This document shows positions 24,058 to 36,559 of a stretch of DNA of 64,000 bases, one piece after another; position 1 is the first letter of the stretch; each line of letters opens with the position of its first letter. The stretch is taken from positions 496,001 to 560,000 of the forward strand of contig JAHLTZ010000014.1 of NCBI GenBank assembly GCA_025786725.1, in the 5' to 3' direction. The translations under genes were made by a program, and so were the position numbers. Source of the DNA: Syncephalis fuscata. Lineage: Eukaryota > Zoopagomycota > Zoopagomycetes > Zoopagales > Piptocephalidaceae. The notes under the pieces are model-generated. The model was not told the origin of the DNA. It did no database searches and was given only the letters and a program-made list of their open reading frames with translations.

Positions 24058-25225
24058 ATGTTTACGATAAAGTTCATTTTTGCTATCACTACCACTGCAC
24101 TCATGCTAGTGTCGATTACTCAAGTCACACCCGCTAATGGCATGTCAGGTTTATTCAGTTCCGGACCCACTGACAAGTGCTTATTACAATTCATCTGTAT
24201 TATTTACTAACGGTATTATTCATGTAGAGTTTATGACGATTAATTGGATGGCAAAACTGATCCATTTGCCATGCATAATCTCAAGCTTATAGGCAAAGAA
24301 TCCAATATTAGGGGCGTACATTATATTGACGGAATGCAAAGAGAAGATCCGATTCAACTTGCATGTGGATCAACTTCAAATACAGAAAACTACGCCCTTC
24401 AGGTATACGAGGCAAGTCTTATAAAGCAGCAAACATACAAAACTGACGAGTATAATCAATTACAGGATTTATTGAAATCCAAATTGTTATACAAACCCTA
24501 CAAAGATTTTGAAGTTTTGTTACCTAAAGGGCAATTTATATTACCTGGATATGTTAAATGCTATATTTTACCATATATGAAATGTGAATCAAAATACGAT
24601 CCTGTTTCTCAAGACTTTGGAAGGTATGTCAAATTTAATAGCCATCGCTTTTACATAGTAATAGTTATTCTAAATTTTCAATTAGTCATGTGGTTAGTAA
24701 CTTAGAATATCTAAATCATATATGGAAAAAAATTGAAGAAGGTAAAGGCTTGGATTATCTATACATTGTAAACTAAACCATGATTAGCGCTAGATATTAT
24801 AAAAAAAGAGGGATGGTACGCCAACGGGGATATTGGAAGTAAGTAAAGCATATTGCTGTTGCTGTTATTTATATTAATGTTACTGTTAGATATTTGCTTC
24901 ACTGGGAAGGAAGAAAACTCCAAAATGCTCTTTACCGGATTTGATTATACTTTTCCAGCAAAAAAGCTTACTGAATTTCAAGAAAGTGATAAAATCCGAG
25001 AAATCAATGAGCATATTACAGGACAAACTTTAGATAAACTCTCTCTCTTTAAGATACGAATTTATATATGCGCTTGGAAAAAATAGAGATATAAAACGGA
25101 AACACTCTTGGGGTCCCCCCAATAGCCGTGAACGCGAATCAATTTCGGTACTGATGTCATTATACAGGTACACTAAGTATCTAGAGCCATTTAACAATTT
25201 GTTATTGCCTTTATATGAAGAATAA
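24058..25225 (+). CDS. Secreted degenerate kinase-like protein A
   Basis: Exon 1 encodes a signal peptide (MFTIKFIFAITTTALMLVSI, cleaved near TPANG). After an intron ending near 24228 comes a kinase-like core: DGKTDPFAMHNLKL, strand-3-like IQLACGS with no lysine, a helix-C-like ENYALQVYEA, a hinge-like KCYILPYMKC, then after intron 24625-24686 NLEYLNHIWKKIEEALDIIK and the loop GWYANGDIGNICFTG, and finally FTGFDYTF. NGD..N stands where HRD..N is expected and FDY where DFG is. Introns also near 24752-24788 and 24841-24890. One base is missing near 24243 and one extra near 25055; with these the protein ends LLLPLYEE at TAA 25223-25225. Paralogues B and C lie at 36.6-39.5 kb and share the exon plan. 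Function is unknown; a secreted effector is an inference. Confidence 0.7.
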
Positions 25226-26848
25226 CGAGTTTTACAAATAATTAATGTTTGTTCAATAAAACAATATCATGTTATGATTCAATTGCTACAGCTGTGTAAT
25301 ATTCTAATGTTGATTATTTGTTTATTAAATAATGGCATTTCATGACTTTTGTAGAAACTATGGATATGTAATTGTCCGTATTTTTGTCTGGTTTAATCGA
25401 GTCGTCACACTGCATAGCTAGTTTCCAAAAAAAGTTTGCTTGTCAACTATAATGTTTTTGGACTGAATACTATATATGTGTGATAATGTAATATGTACGC
25501 GAAAAAGTTATATTTTTATAAAATAAAGGGACATATATGAACTTTGTTGGAGATTTATTTAAAATAACTACGGAGAAATATTTGTTTATTCCACTCATTA
25601 TGCCATGCGCAATGCAATTTCAACACTGCTATCCATACTCTTTTCATAGTATATTTCTTCTATTGTATATCAGTATATCGTTTAGTGGGCATAATCTAAT
25701 GATCAAACTACGTTTATTTCCAATTGTACCTGTTATAGGTTTGATTCATTGCACTCGATTCACTGTCATGTGCAGTATAACTTTACTATCATTATTATTT
25801 ATTTCATTCTCTATTATTCTACATTCTATTAGCTATATTTTATTAGTAAAATTATTTATTTGCCGCTAACTATATCTGTTATATATTTCAATATAATTAA
25901 TTTAAACATATAAATTACATTGCTTATTAATATCTATGCACTTTCTAATAGTGTAGCTATTTATAACATTACCTTTATTCAATATAATCATCGATATGAC
26001 TAATCTTTAAACACGTATTATCACAATAACTATAACCAACTTAATCTTTATACAACTGCCAAATAACATTTTAATAAACAGCAACTAAAAATAATAATTA
26101 ATTTGCTTTGGACGGTCCTTTTAAATAAAACAAAAAAGTCACAAATGTAATCGTTCACAGAATCATGGTCGATGTGATGTGTATGTGTGTGTGCAGTGTA
26201 AAGAACCCCGTACAAACGAGAATGGCCTTAACAACAGCAACAAGTCGTGTCACCGCGCAAAGGGGAGGGGCGGACAAGCCGTTGTTGGTTAATTAGTTTG
26301 TACTAGGTAAAAAGAACGAAGAAGAGGAATGATGATAATGATGAGGAGGAAGATGAGGAAATAAAAAGACTAATAACAACAATGGTATAATTAACACCAG
26401 TAGTAGCAATAGTAATAATAATGTTATAGGGAATCAAAACAATGTGAATGCAATTGGAAAGTAAAGGAAGCAAAACATCAAAGATTGATATGCTGTCAAA
26501 GAAAAAAAATAACCAACAACAAAAATAAAATAATTGTCAGCATACCAAAATCTTAATGAAAATTACAACCATGTCTATATAATTATACATAGAAGTGTTG
26601 TTGTTGTTGTTGTTGCATCTGTGAGCATGGCATTAAATAGGATTAAAACGATCTATGCTTATCGTCATATACTAATAGCAATGAATAAAAGGCTTAGTAA
26701 TAGATATTGATCGAGCCAGCGTAATAAAATTAAAAAGGAAAAAAAACAAAAAAGACCTTTGTATTCATTACCATTACTATAATAGACTATTAGTAAATAA
26801 ACGTATATATATATATATACGTATATCTAGCCTGATCTACGGTAACAA
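25226..26848. other. AT-rich spacer, 3' side of the WNK gene
   Basis: A hydrophobic 110-codon frame at 25537-25869 is treated as chance: it has no signal, splice context or family. From 26300 to 26600 the plus strand is purine-rich, so the WNK transcript would have a pyrimidine-rich 3' UTR. A TGTTGTTGTTGTTGTTG run lies near 26598 and a TATATATATATA run near 26805. Confidence 0.4.
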
Positions 26849-29800
26849 CTATGTTGCCGTATTAGCAGTGATTGACGGGGTCGACCGGTCAGTAACTCGT
26901 TTCTCGCGTAGATCTTGCACTAGTTGTTCCCATTCTACCATATGTGTACGGGCCATTTCCTCTGCTTCACGGCGTTGCTTCTCCCATAGTTCAATAAGTT
27001 TTGGATCACTTACATCAACATCAGCAACTGTATCATTGTTGCTATTACTATTGTTATCCACACAATTAAGTGGTGATATTGGATAGGTGGATAGATCGGT
27101 GCCATTAAGCTGTGGTATACCAATCGATAGACTATTAGCATGGCTATTGGTGCTACTATTACTATTCAAGTTATGAGTGAGTGACTGAGGGTGTGGACGA
27201 AGTGTAGGATCATTGCTTAGTGACAGTGAATCTATACTCGAATCCATTACCACTACACCAATACCGGCTGTAGACGGTGAACGGGCGACTAATACTTCAG
27301 CAAATCCTGAACTTGATTTGTTAGTAATTCCTATTTCCTTTAAATCACCTGGAGATGATGCTGATGCTGATACTTCATCATCAAATCGTGGTGATCCAAA
27401 TAGCGGCGATATAAGTGAGGTATCACCGGTAGCCACTGTACCATCAGTTGTTAAATCACCATGTTCACTCCTAGGTGATGATGCAAATGAAATGCCACGC
27501 GCTCGAGCTAGATGTAACATGGACGTCTCATAGGCATGTTGTTGCTGTTGCTGTTGCTGTAAAACGGCTCGACCTGATGTACTAGCAGCCATTTGTTTCA
27601 CCTTGGCGGCAGCTAAACTGGCTAATTGATGTTGTGAATGCGTCGAAGTACGACGTGACATTGGCGCAGCAGCTTCACGATAGTCTACATACACATCATT
27701 AGGCGTCGTTGGCGTTTGACCACGGCGTGAAGAGAAAAATGCATCATTCATATTTCTATCGGTTGTATAAATTGGCGCTAAATGGGACGATTCACGATGA
27801 CCAGCCATGCTCATAAATTCATGATTTAATCGAGGATCACCTGCATAAGACCGGCCTCGTGGTCGCATCGATGGTAATTGCGGCGAATAGTTGTCAATAT
27901 CTGATAACGATGCTGATAATGGGGTGGGACTAGGAAATGATGAGCTTAAATGACTATGTGAGAATGATGATCCATGCTGCAATAAATCAAAAGGTATAGC
28001 ACCCGATGACGCTGACCGTCTATGATGGGCATGTGGATGATGACCGGGTACTGGCTGTGGTAGTAGATTTGAATAGGGTGACATACTCATAACATCAGTG
28101 GGCGAGTGATGTAGATGCGGTAACATACCATTGGCTGGATAATGCATAGAACCAGCAGTGGCTGCATTAGATGATGGAATACCATTTGACATAGCCGCTA
28201 AAGCTGGTGACACCAATTGATGATATGCGTGATATCTCGCTAGTTGTGCATGTACATCATCTGGTTGACTTCTACCTGAAGATGTACGTCGCATGCCTAC
28301 CAGCGATGAACATGACGATGACATAGGACCGCTTTCAGATGAGTTGTGTGAACCAATTACTGCGGTGTTAATTGCCAGCTCTGAGGCAAGACGGCCACGT
28401 TCAACAGCACAGCGAATATTGCACACAGCAAGATCGCGGTCATCTTCATCGAGTACTTGTTCGCGTACCATTTCATTTACCACATCTTCAGGTGTGTCCT
28501 GTTCAAGTATAAACGGAAACTTGATACACTTATGCTTAGTTTCACCTGGTCGTCTGCTAATCATTTTAAGCAGTAGACTACCTGTATCGATGCGCTTTAC
28601 AAAGTCTACTTGACCATGGGAAGGAGCACCTGGTGTACCAACTGTGGATGCATTTTCAGAACGCGTTCCAGCTGCTGTCTGTCCCACTAATGAATGTGCT
28701 AGTCCTGGAATAGGACCTGATTGACGAAGAGTAGATGGTGCACTCATCGACTCGTTCAGTTCGGCAGCTGTCATAGCATCTGCGGCCATAAGTGACGTTT
28801 GAGCCATCTGCTTCGTAATATACGATTGGGCCAGTTGCAGTGGATCCATCGTACCGCTATGACCTGGGAGCGTATAAATTGACCCGGGCCTAGTGAGGAC
28901 GGTCTGTTATGGTCGCTAGAGGCCATTGAAGATGCCGATAAATCCGGCAACTGTCCACTATGATACATGCCAGTGCTGGGCTATGATTATTCGCCACGTC
29001 AGATCCAGTACCATGAGAGATTAGACTGGCTGATAAAGCACTGATATGGTTGTTGCTTGCACGCTGTTGTGCCAATCCCTCAAGACTTGCCTCCATACTA
29101 TTGGTGAAAAAGCTACCAGCATCGATAGAACAACGGCGTAGATCTGGTGATATAAGCCCAAGACACGTTGTGCTTTCAGATGATGTGCAAAGATCCACTG
29201 TTAGAAATGGATGATTCAGTAGATCGGCCGCTGATGGGCGCTCATCAGGATTAAACCGCAGACAGATGTTGATCAATTCGCGTAGTGGGCCGGCTTCGAT
29301 CTTTTCAAGGGCCAATGGCTTAATGCCGTTTGTAACTTTCTTGTAAATTTGTGCCTGATTTGAACATTCACTATATGGATATTCTTTGGTTACCATTTCG
29401 AGTACACACATGCCAAATGCGTACACATCAACTTTTTCGTCATATTTCTCGTCATATAATTCAGGTGCCATGAATTCGGGCGTTCCAATAACGGAGGTAA
29501 CATGACGAAATGGTTTTACGGTAGCCAGACCAAGATCACCCAGTTTTACCTCGCCTGTATTGCCATTGACAAATATATTCTCGCATTTAAGATCGCGATG
29601 AATAACCGGTGGCTGGCAGGTATGCAGATAGGCAAGGCCGCTTAATACTTGACGACAAATGTGTTTAAGGAACTTTGGTCGAATACTGCCGGTTGTCTTG
29701 CGTAAATATCGCTTAAGTGTCCCCGATGTCATAAGTTCCGTGACAAAATAGACGGTTTCACCGCCGTTAGAGGCTCGTGCCGCCCACGCATGATGTAATC

Positions 29801-30116
29801 GAATCACATTTGGATGGCGAAGTGCACTAAGCAGCGCAACTTCTGCACGTAGTTTACCGGCATCCAAATCGGTAAGATGATCAACACGTAGTTGATTCCA
29901 GGCCACTTCTACGCCTTCATCTTCATCAAAGGCCCGCCAAACACTTTTATAGGCTCCTTTACCTAAAGGTTCAGCATATCGCACAAAGCGACCCGTTGGA
30001 TCGCGGTCAACTACCTTTGGTGGCGGCTCGTCGTCATCATCCACCTCCTCTTCCTTGGCGTCACGTATTCGATCCTCTTCTGTCGTATGACAAGAAGAAG
30101 CATCACTGCGAGGCAT
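26849..30116 (-). CDS. WNK-type (with-no-lysine) serine/threonine kinase
   Basis: WNK kinases sense chloride and osmotic state and act on cation-chloride transport. The start MPRSDASSCHTTEE is the ATG complementary to 30114-30116. The kinase domain (residues about 45-310) has the diagnostic WNK arrangement: the glycine loop contains the ATP lysine (GKGAYKSVW) while strand 3 lacks it (EVAWNQLRV). VIHRDLKCENIF, LGDLGLATV and GTPEFMAPELY complete the active site. A PF2/CCT-like domain follows at about 28370-28575 (HKCIKFPFILEQDTPEDVV), the site in animal WNKs that contacts RFxV-type peptides. The remaining 550 residues are Ser/Pro/His-rich with a Gln run (27535-27560). Single bases are missing near 28960 and 28870, joining three frames. 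No coding intron is seen. A possible acceptor (TTGAATAG) just upstream of the start suggests a leader intron. Confidence 0.9.
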
Positions 30117-33100
30117 ATTGACCACTAAAGCCTATTCAAGTTGTTCGAGTCAATAAACGGTAGTTAGAAAGCAAAAGTATAAAACAATGAAAAAATAGTA
30201 ATAATTGGATACTAGTAACACTAATAACTAGTGCACGTGTGTACTGCAGCTATTTCACACGCAGATGATGTAAAAATGACTTTTGCCAAGCTAATAAATG
30301 GTGCAAATAATCTATTCAGCAGTCACTTTACATTAATTAAATTTATATTTATAATTAATCATATTAAACATACCTTTTGGGTGTACGCGTGTGTGCTGTG
30401 TTGATTATTCAGCTTATAAATTGCCACTTATAACAATCACAAATCCTATCAATATCAATATAAAATTAATTAATTGAATATTACTTAGTAGCTTTTTAAC
30501 ATTATTGTTACAAATGTTATTTACCTATATAGATGTGCTATAGAATAAAGGTGCAAATTCAAATGGCGTTGGCTACAGTTTTTTTATGTCTCTATATAGA
30601 GACTACGTCGTGGAAATAGTAAAGCTGTTGCCAAGAGTGCGACAACGAACGATAAGACTGTCGAAAATCTACGTTTGCCTGCCACTTATTCATACCAGGC
30701 AGGTGTGGCCAATGATAAAGAAACCAATCAACGACAGTAAAAATACCCGCTTGGATCGTGTAGTCAAGCAGTATTCACACGTTCGATTAGAAGAGATCTC
30801 GCTACGCCTGCAACTGGCTACTACTGTCAAACAGTGACTTTTCCTAAATCATACTGTAAATATCGTTTCTTATATATTGACTGTTGTATGCCAATAGCAA
30901 GTGCATTATCGACTTACCAGACAGTACTAATAGCCAGTAATTGACCTGATTGCCACAATTACTTGCTAATAGGTAATAATCGGACCAAGTGTGTAAGAGA
31001 GAGAGTGTGTGTTATTAGACAAAAGTCTGTATTTGATCGACAAAGAATAATTGAAATTGATGGTCTTTAAATATTGTAAATTACGTCTTATCAAATAACA
31101 ATATCCGTAACTGTTCAGTATATTGCTACCAATAGAAATACTTTAGAAATAGCCAATGAGCAATCAATAGGTGATTATACGAGGCCTGTGTAAAAGAATT
31201 TAAATACGAAGGCCAGTCGTGTAGTAGCAAAGGTAGTCGTTTCTGTTAGAGAACAAAGTGAAATGACGATATTCTAATAGTAAACGGAGGTGCTGCTATT
31301 GTGTCAAACGTAAGATCAATAATAACAAAGAAAAATAAGGCTGAACGTATTGTGCTGCGGTTGTTATTGCTGATATGGTTATTGTGTGGAGTAGTTGATG
31401 AGTATGAAAGATGTGCAGATGACACGGTAATTGCTTGCGAAGAAAAAGCGATGCTTAGAAAAGATGAATAGGCGAAAGTAAGAAGGGCAGCGAGAGAGCG
31501 AGAGAGCACGAAAGATAGGTAGGAAAGAAGGAGTAGAAGGCGACAACAGTACTGGTAGAAGCAGCGAAAGCAGTAGTAGTAATAAGCGTGGTAGGAGCTA
31601 AAAGAAAGTAGATAAAGAAAATAGGCGCACACAATAAAAAGATCTTCAACGAAAGTTTAGTATGTCGATTGCGCGTGTAGCTCGGTGTGTGCGTATATAT
31701 ATGCGCCCCACTATAACAAGTTTGATAGGTAGCTTAATAGTTAGTACTGTATGTGATAAGGTGAAAATTGGAGGCGGAGATGAGAGGCGTGTGTATGACA
31801 ATAGATAGTCAGGCTGTATAGCGTAGACGCACGTACAGGCACGTACACACGCGTGCACACGCTTATTCGTTCAGCTATACACGACGCACTCGAGTGGTGA
31901 TAATAGACGCAGAATAGAAATCAGTGTTAAAGTTGGTTGGTCAATAGAAATGAGGAAAAGAGAAGTTGAGCGGTAAAAGAGTGTCGTTTGTTTTACTTAC
32001 ACTTTTTTGTTAACAAATTTGCTGAAAATTGAAAAATATAAATGGCCGTTTCCTTTGAGTGAGTAAGTGAAAGTGAGAGAGTAGCTATGAATTAAGGAAA
32101 ATGATCCCAATTCTTGTGTGTGTGTGTGTGATGAAGTAGAGAAGAAAATTTGCTAATTTGGAAGAATTCACTTCCGAGCGGGCTTTTTAATAACCCAGCC
32201 AGTTTATGACGATCTTGGACTGCTTAGTGCATGAAGTAAATAAGAAAGATAGACAGTGAGTCACTGTTAAGATTGATGACCATATAGCATGTCAATGATC
32301 TGTAAAGACGTTTAAGAAAGATATCAAGTACCCAGTATTTATTGTGTAGAATGAATAGCAAGCTAGTAGACATGTTTAAAAGAACAATCGAAGTATCAAA
32401 CGGACTGACGCAAGAAGGATAAAGAGAGCTATGTGCTTCTATGAACAATCGATGCAATGGTCTAACAGGATTGACATAGTTATTATTATTATTTGACAAT
32501 CCTTGAACAATAATCGATGATTCTATTTTCACTATTTTTGGCATATTTCTGTTACAAAATGTATTTCTAGTGCTTATCAATGCCATGACCTTGATAGGTG
32601 CATAGATGTAGCTACATAACAATGCATTGAGGTGCAGCACAATGGCCATGTAATACAACATCATTTCTACATTATAATAAAATTACTAATAGATTACTAA
32701 TAGTAGTAAAAACCATTTAACTAATTAGTTATTATTAATTTGTAACGTCTAATTACAAAGTATGACCAATCGTCTATGACTTGAATACCATCTATTTCGT
32801 TTAATATATATTAAAATACAACAGTATTGATTGGAATAGTAACTGTAATAACCGTAACAGCCGCAATAGTATAGTCAAGGTGGAAAAGTCATATATTTTC
32901 AAGTTGACTTGAAGAATTTTCTTTACCACGTGCCAAATGCTGTTCAGAATCAACATGATGGGCGCTGACTTTTATCGAAACAATGTAAAAGTCGCCTAAG
33001 CGTACAAATCATTGTTAGGCATGATCGGTAAATAGTCGCCGATATTGGCTTGTGAGCGTGTACATAGCTTATACCTTGCTCACTAGTATAGCAAACGGCT

Positions 33101-34678
33101 TAAAACGGAAATACAATACAACTGCGCGCTTGTACAATTACTTCCCCACACCATTAATTAGCCAGCCAACCAGCCAACCAACCATTTACTTCTCCGTCTT
33201 GTTTCGCTCAAAAAGTAGCCCGAACTGTTTGTCTATTCATAACATTGGCCACACGTGAATGATAATTTTTGTCGTGACTGATCTATCCTTGGCTTAAGAC
33301 ATAGTCCATCGGCTATTGTGCCATACATTAACTTTTGCCTATAAACATCATGATATTGAAACTTTTCGCTATTTACTATCTTTATTTTTATTATAACGTG
33401 CTCGAGTACCCCTTACTTTTTGTTTGTTAACATCGATTTTATTCTATTGGCAAGTATACTATAGTAAATATTTACTATAGTTTATTGATTTCAGCTATTT
33501 AATTTGATTACGTATCCTGGTTAATCATCCAATAGCCAGTCATAAACTTGTTAACAGCAAGGGATATTAATTAGCGTTGCCAATCTTAATAGCTGTGTTG
33601 TGTTCACAGTACAACTTTCTGCAATAATCGCTGTCATTATTGTGTGTGTTGTCATCGTTGTCATCTCTATTTACTGTCGTTCTTTCTTTTTCCCTTGTTC
33701 ACTTTAGCACACACAACACACAACACCACACTTTCATTCACAATAAGCCTTTCTCGTTTATATTCTCACGACCGCTCATCTGTTCTTTATTGCTATTAAG
33801 AGAGCCATCGACCGGTTCAAAGGATCATTATTCTTGGTACAGCTAGTTGGTGAACTATTCGTATAACATATTAGGTATGTGGGATGGAAGAAGTGGTTTG
33901 CAAATGGAGTCATTTTATGTTAGCAACTGCGGATATACAGTAGAATATTTATAGGCACGGTTTAAATATCGGTATACTACTTTGTTCTACAGTAATATAG
34001 TTGAATAGTAGAGGTACTTTTACTGTAGAGATACAGTAGACGGTCTATCAAATTGACTTGCACTTTAGACATTGTAGTATATTGTAGTAGTATCCATTAT
34101 GATATGTAACAATAGCCTATAGTCCCCTTAATATTGCCATTCAAGTAGCCTCTACTTGCAGTTACTTGTTTTCAATAGAGCTTTGCGTATTTATCGTGCA
34201 TATCTTTATCTATCATTTATTTTACTGGTTAATTTGCTGTAAATTGGATGATTCTATATTGTTTTATTTATTTTTAGCTGTAGTGACATGTGACAATCTA
34301 TCCACCATCAGTTAACGTTTTTTAAGGGAGATGCCGACTTTGCATTTTGCCTATTAATATTATAACTGTATAACTATTGATGTGTCATTGACTTACAGAT
34401 CTATTAGTCTTGTATGGATAATTAATGACTGCTAGTCAAATAACTATATGCTTTAATACTGTTATTAACGTTATTGTTATTATTGTTATTATTGTTATTA
34501 TTATTTGATTGTATGATGTTATTGTAGTACTAAGAACAATAGTGGCCTTGAAGTAAAATAGGACAAAGATTGTTGAACTGCGTCTCTCACTAAAGTGCTC
34601 TACTAATACACTGATGCTAAAAGGTCATTAATAGCATAACGCTCGTTATTCGATACTTCACCATCAATATCAGGCAAT
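30117..34678. other. Long intergenic region between divergent WNK and bHLH genes
   Basis: About 4.5 kb with no accepted gene. On the minus strand 31250-31950 is pyrimidine-rich (reads as TCTCTCGCTCTCTCGCTG), a likely promoter/leader for the WNK gene. On the plus strand 33640-33800 is CT-rich and probably the bHLH promoter, followed by a GTATGT donor near 33872 and candidate acceptors near 34276, so a leader intron is likely. A TG repeat lies at 32117-32131. Frames at 30586-30837, 31246-31632 and 32224-32664 are without domains; the second simply reads the CT-rich promoter. Confidence 0.45.
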
Positions 34679-36079
34679 ATGATCAATACACCTGCCTTTA
34701 CAAATGCTGAACTAGATCGTTCCTCGTTGCCGTTAAATACTTGGATGCAACACGGCCAGACTTATGGTCACCAACAATCATATAGTCAGCACTCAAATAA
34801 CTTGTCGGTTCATCAACAGGCACACGCGTTATTGGCACAAACGGCGCAGTCACAACCAAGTCAAATGCCTCAGTCAAGAAAGCCCATCTGGATGACATCG
34901 GCCGCTATTGTCGATTCACTACCACTTGGTGTAGCCGAAGTTGTGCGATCTGTATCACCAACAGGTTCTATATCACCGCCACCACCACCTACTAGCACTG
35001 GATCGCCTGTGGTAAATGCGGCTATGTTTAATGCGGCAGCGGCTCATCTAATGGCTTCGGCAACATCTGTACCACCGTTTTCTGAAGATTCTCCATTTGC
35101 CTCACCAAATACACCACTTGATTCATTTTTCCGTTCAAACGTAACAATAGCATCGGCCAAGGATGCTTCTACAGGTGCTATATCCAATAGCAATAGCAAC
35201 AATAGCAATAACGGCGACAGTAACAACGATAGCAGTTTATTTAATCCATTTGAACAGCGCTATTTTTCCGATTTTTTAAACAAATTTGCCTTTGATAGTC
35301 CTGAATCACCGTCAAATGGCGAAGCAACAAAGCCATTAACGGAATCACACCAGCCATTGCCATTAAACACGGATAAATTCAACGACGCTGCATATCCCAG
35401 TCCTGAACCTACTCGCTCAGAACGATCGCTTATGTTATCAACTACTGCTGCATCGTCCATATTATCTACATTGTCCAAATCTACCGATATTAACTTGACA
35501 AAAAATGGCGCATCTAAAGTAGCAAATACTACGACAGGTAAAGCATCATTTGATTATGCATCGGATGTAAAGGTTGAAGCGCCAGCATCTCCTTCTATCA
35601 AGAATGCAGTGTCTGCACCATCATCTACAAAACGTAAAAGAGCACCTGTCGATACAACTAAACGGAAAAGAAGCCTGGTGGACTCGAGTATAAGCTGCAA
35701 TGTCAATCAAACAGCCTATTTATCACCAACCATATCTGAATCTATCGTACGTCGATCTTCCTGTCCTAGTATTGAAGAAGGCGATGCCAACGATGATATG
35801 AGCTTACTGGACGATAAGTCAAACTCATCATTTAAAAAAGAGCTACTGTCAGAGGAACAGAAACGGATAAATCATATTCGTTCAGAACAAAAGCGACGCG
35901 ACGCTATTCGTACTGGCTTCCAAGATTTAGGCGAAATGGTGCCTGCATTACGTGGTGTTCGCTATAGCAAAAGTGTAATGCTTGACGAAACCGTCTCGTG
36001 GATTGCCCAACTAGAGGCAGATTGTCAACAACTACAAAAAGATATTAGCCTACTTGAAGCCAAGTGTGCACAACAGTAG
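34679..36079 (+). CDS. bHLH-leucine zipper transcription factor
   Basis: A single uninterrupted exon of 466 codons from MINTPAFTNAELDRSS to TAG. The C terminus is a bHLH: basic region INHIRSEQKRRDAIRTGF, helix 1 QDLGEMVPALRG, loop RYSK, helix 2 SVMLDETVSWIAQLEADC, continuing into a short leucine-zipper-like coil ending LEAKCAQQ. H-x3-E-x2-RR residues for E-box recognition are present (HIRSEQKRR). The spacing resembles Mlx/Ino4-type factors more than SREBP, as the usual tyrosine of SREBP is absent. The N-terminal 380 residues are Ser/Pro/Asn-rich with a basic patch STKRKRAPVDTTKRKRS that may be a nuclear signal. It converges on secreted gene B. The target genes cannot be told from sequence. 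Confidence 0.88.
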   Translation: MINTPAFTNAELDRSSLPLNTWMQHGQTYGHQQSYSQHSNNLSVHQQAHALLAQTAQSQPSQMPQSRKPIWMTSAAIVDSLPLGVAEVVRSVSPTGSISPPPPPTSTGSPVVNAAMFNAAAAHLMASATSVPPFSEDSPFASPNTPLDSFFRSNVTIASAKDASTGAISNSNSNNSNNGDSNNDSSLFNPFEQRYFSDFLNKFAFDSPESPSNGEATKPLTESHQPLPLNTDKFNDAAYPSPEPTRSERSLMLSTTAASSILSTLSKSTDINLTKNGASKVANTTTGKASFDYASDVKVEAPASPSIKNAVSAPSSTKRKRAPVDTTKRKRSLVDSSISCNVNQTAYLSPTISESIVRRSSCPSIEEGDANDDMSLLDDKSNSSFKKELLSEEQKRINHIRSEQKRRDAIRTGFQDLGEMVPALRGVRYSKSVMLDETVSWIAQLEADCQQLQKDISLLEAKCAQQ

Positions 36080-36559
36080 TGTTGACACTAGGCGTTCAAA
36101 CAAATCTGCCTACTCCAGCCTGGATTACCAATAACCAATTATTTATTTGTGCTACGAGCATTGTCTAATCCAGACTACTTTTGAATCAAAATTGCTTTAA
36201 TTTTACGATATCTTTTTGTTTATCATACATTTCATAACGGCTCCATTCTATTTGTCTATTTCTTTTAAAAGCCGACTTTTTTATTTTAGCTTTATAATTA
36301 GCAATTTTATTTTAGTAAATTTTATTTAATAATATTTTGTACAATTGTTATAATTATTTTACGATTAATAGAACACTTTAATGAAACTATTAAATAAGTT
36401 TGAAACATTGATTGTATTTGCTAATGCTGAACTATTTTATTAAAAATATTATAAAACTATGATTGTAACTATCGCATCCAAGTATAAATCAGTACTTGTT
36501 ACTGACTACTACATTAACTATGATGCATCAGTGCAATGAACTGTAGCCAATGCACTAAA
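36080..36559. other. Spacer between convergent genes
   Basis: T-rich and A-rich 3' regions of the bHLH gene and secreted gene B. No gene is seen. Confidence 0.5.

Noticed and set aside
25537-25869. Hydrophobic 110-codon frame
   Set aside because: AT-rich DNA easily gives hydrophobic frames; no family, promoter or neighbour logic supports it.
31246-31632. 128-codon minus-strand frame rich in Ser, Tyr and Leu
   Set aside because: It simply reads a pyrimidine-rich promoter-like tract upstream of the WNK gene.
32224-32664. 146-codon minus-strand frame
   Set aside because: The longest frame in the WNK-bHLH spacer but without any domain or coding bias; kept out for lack of support.
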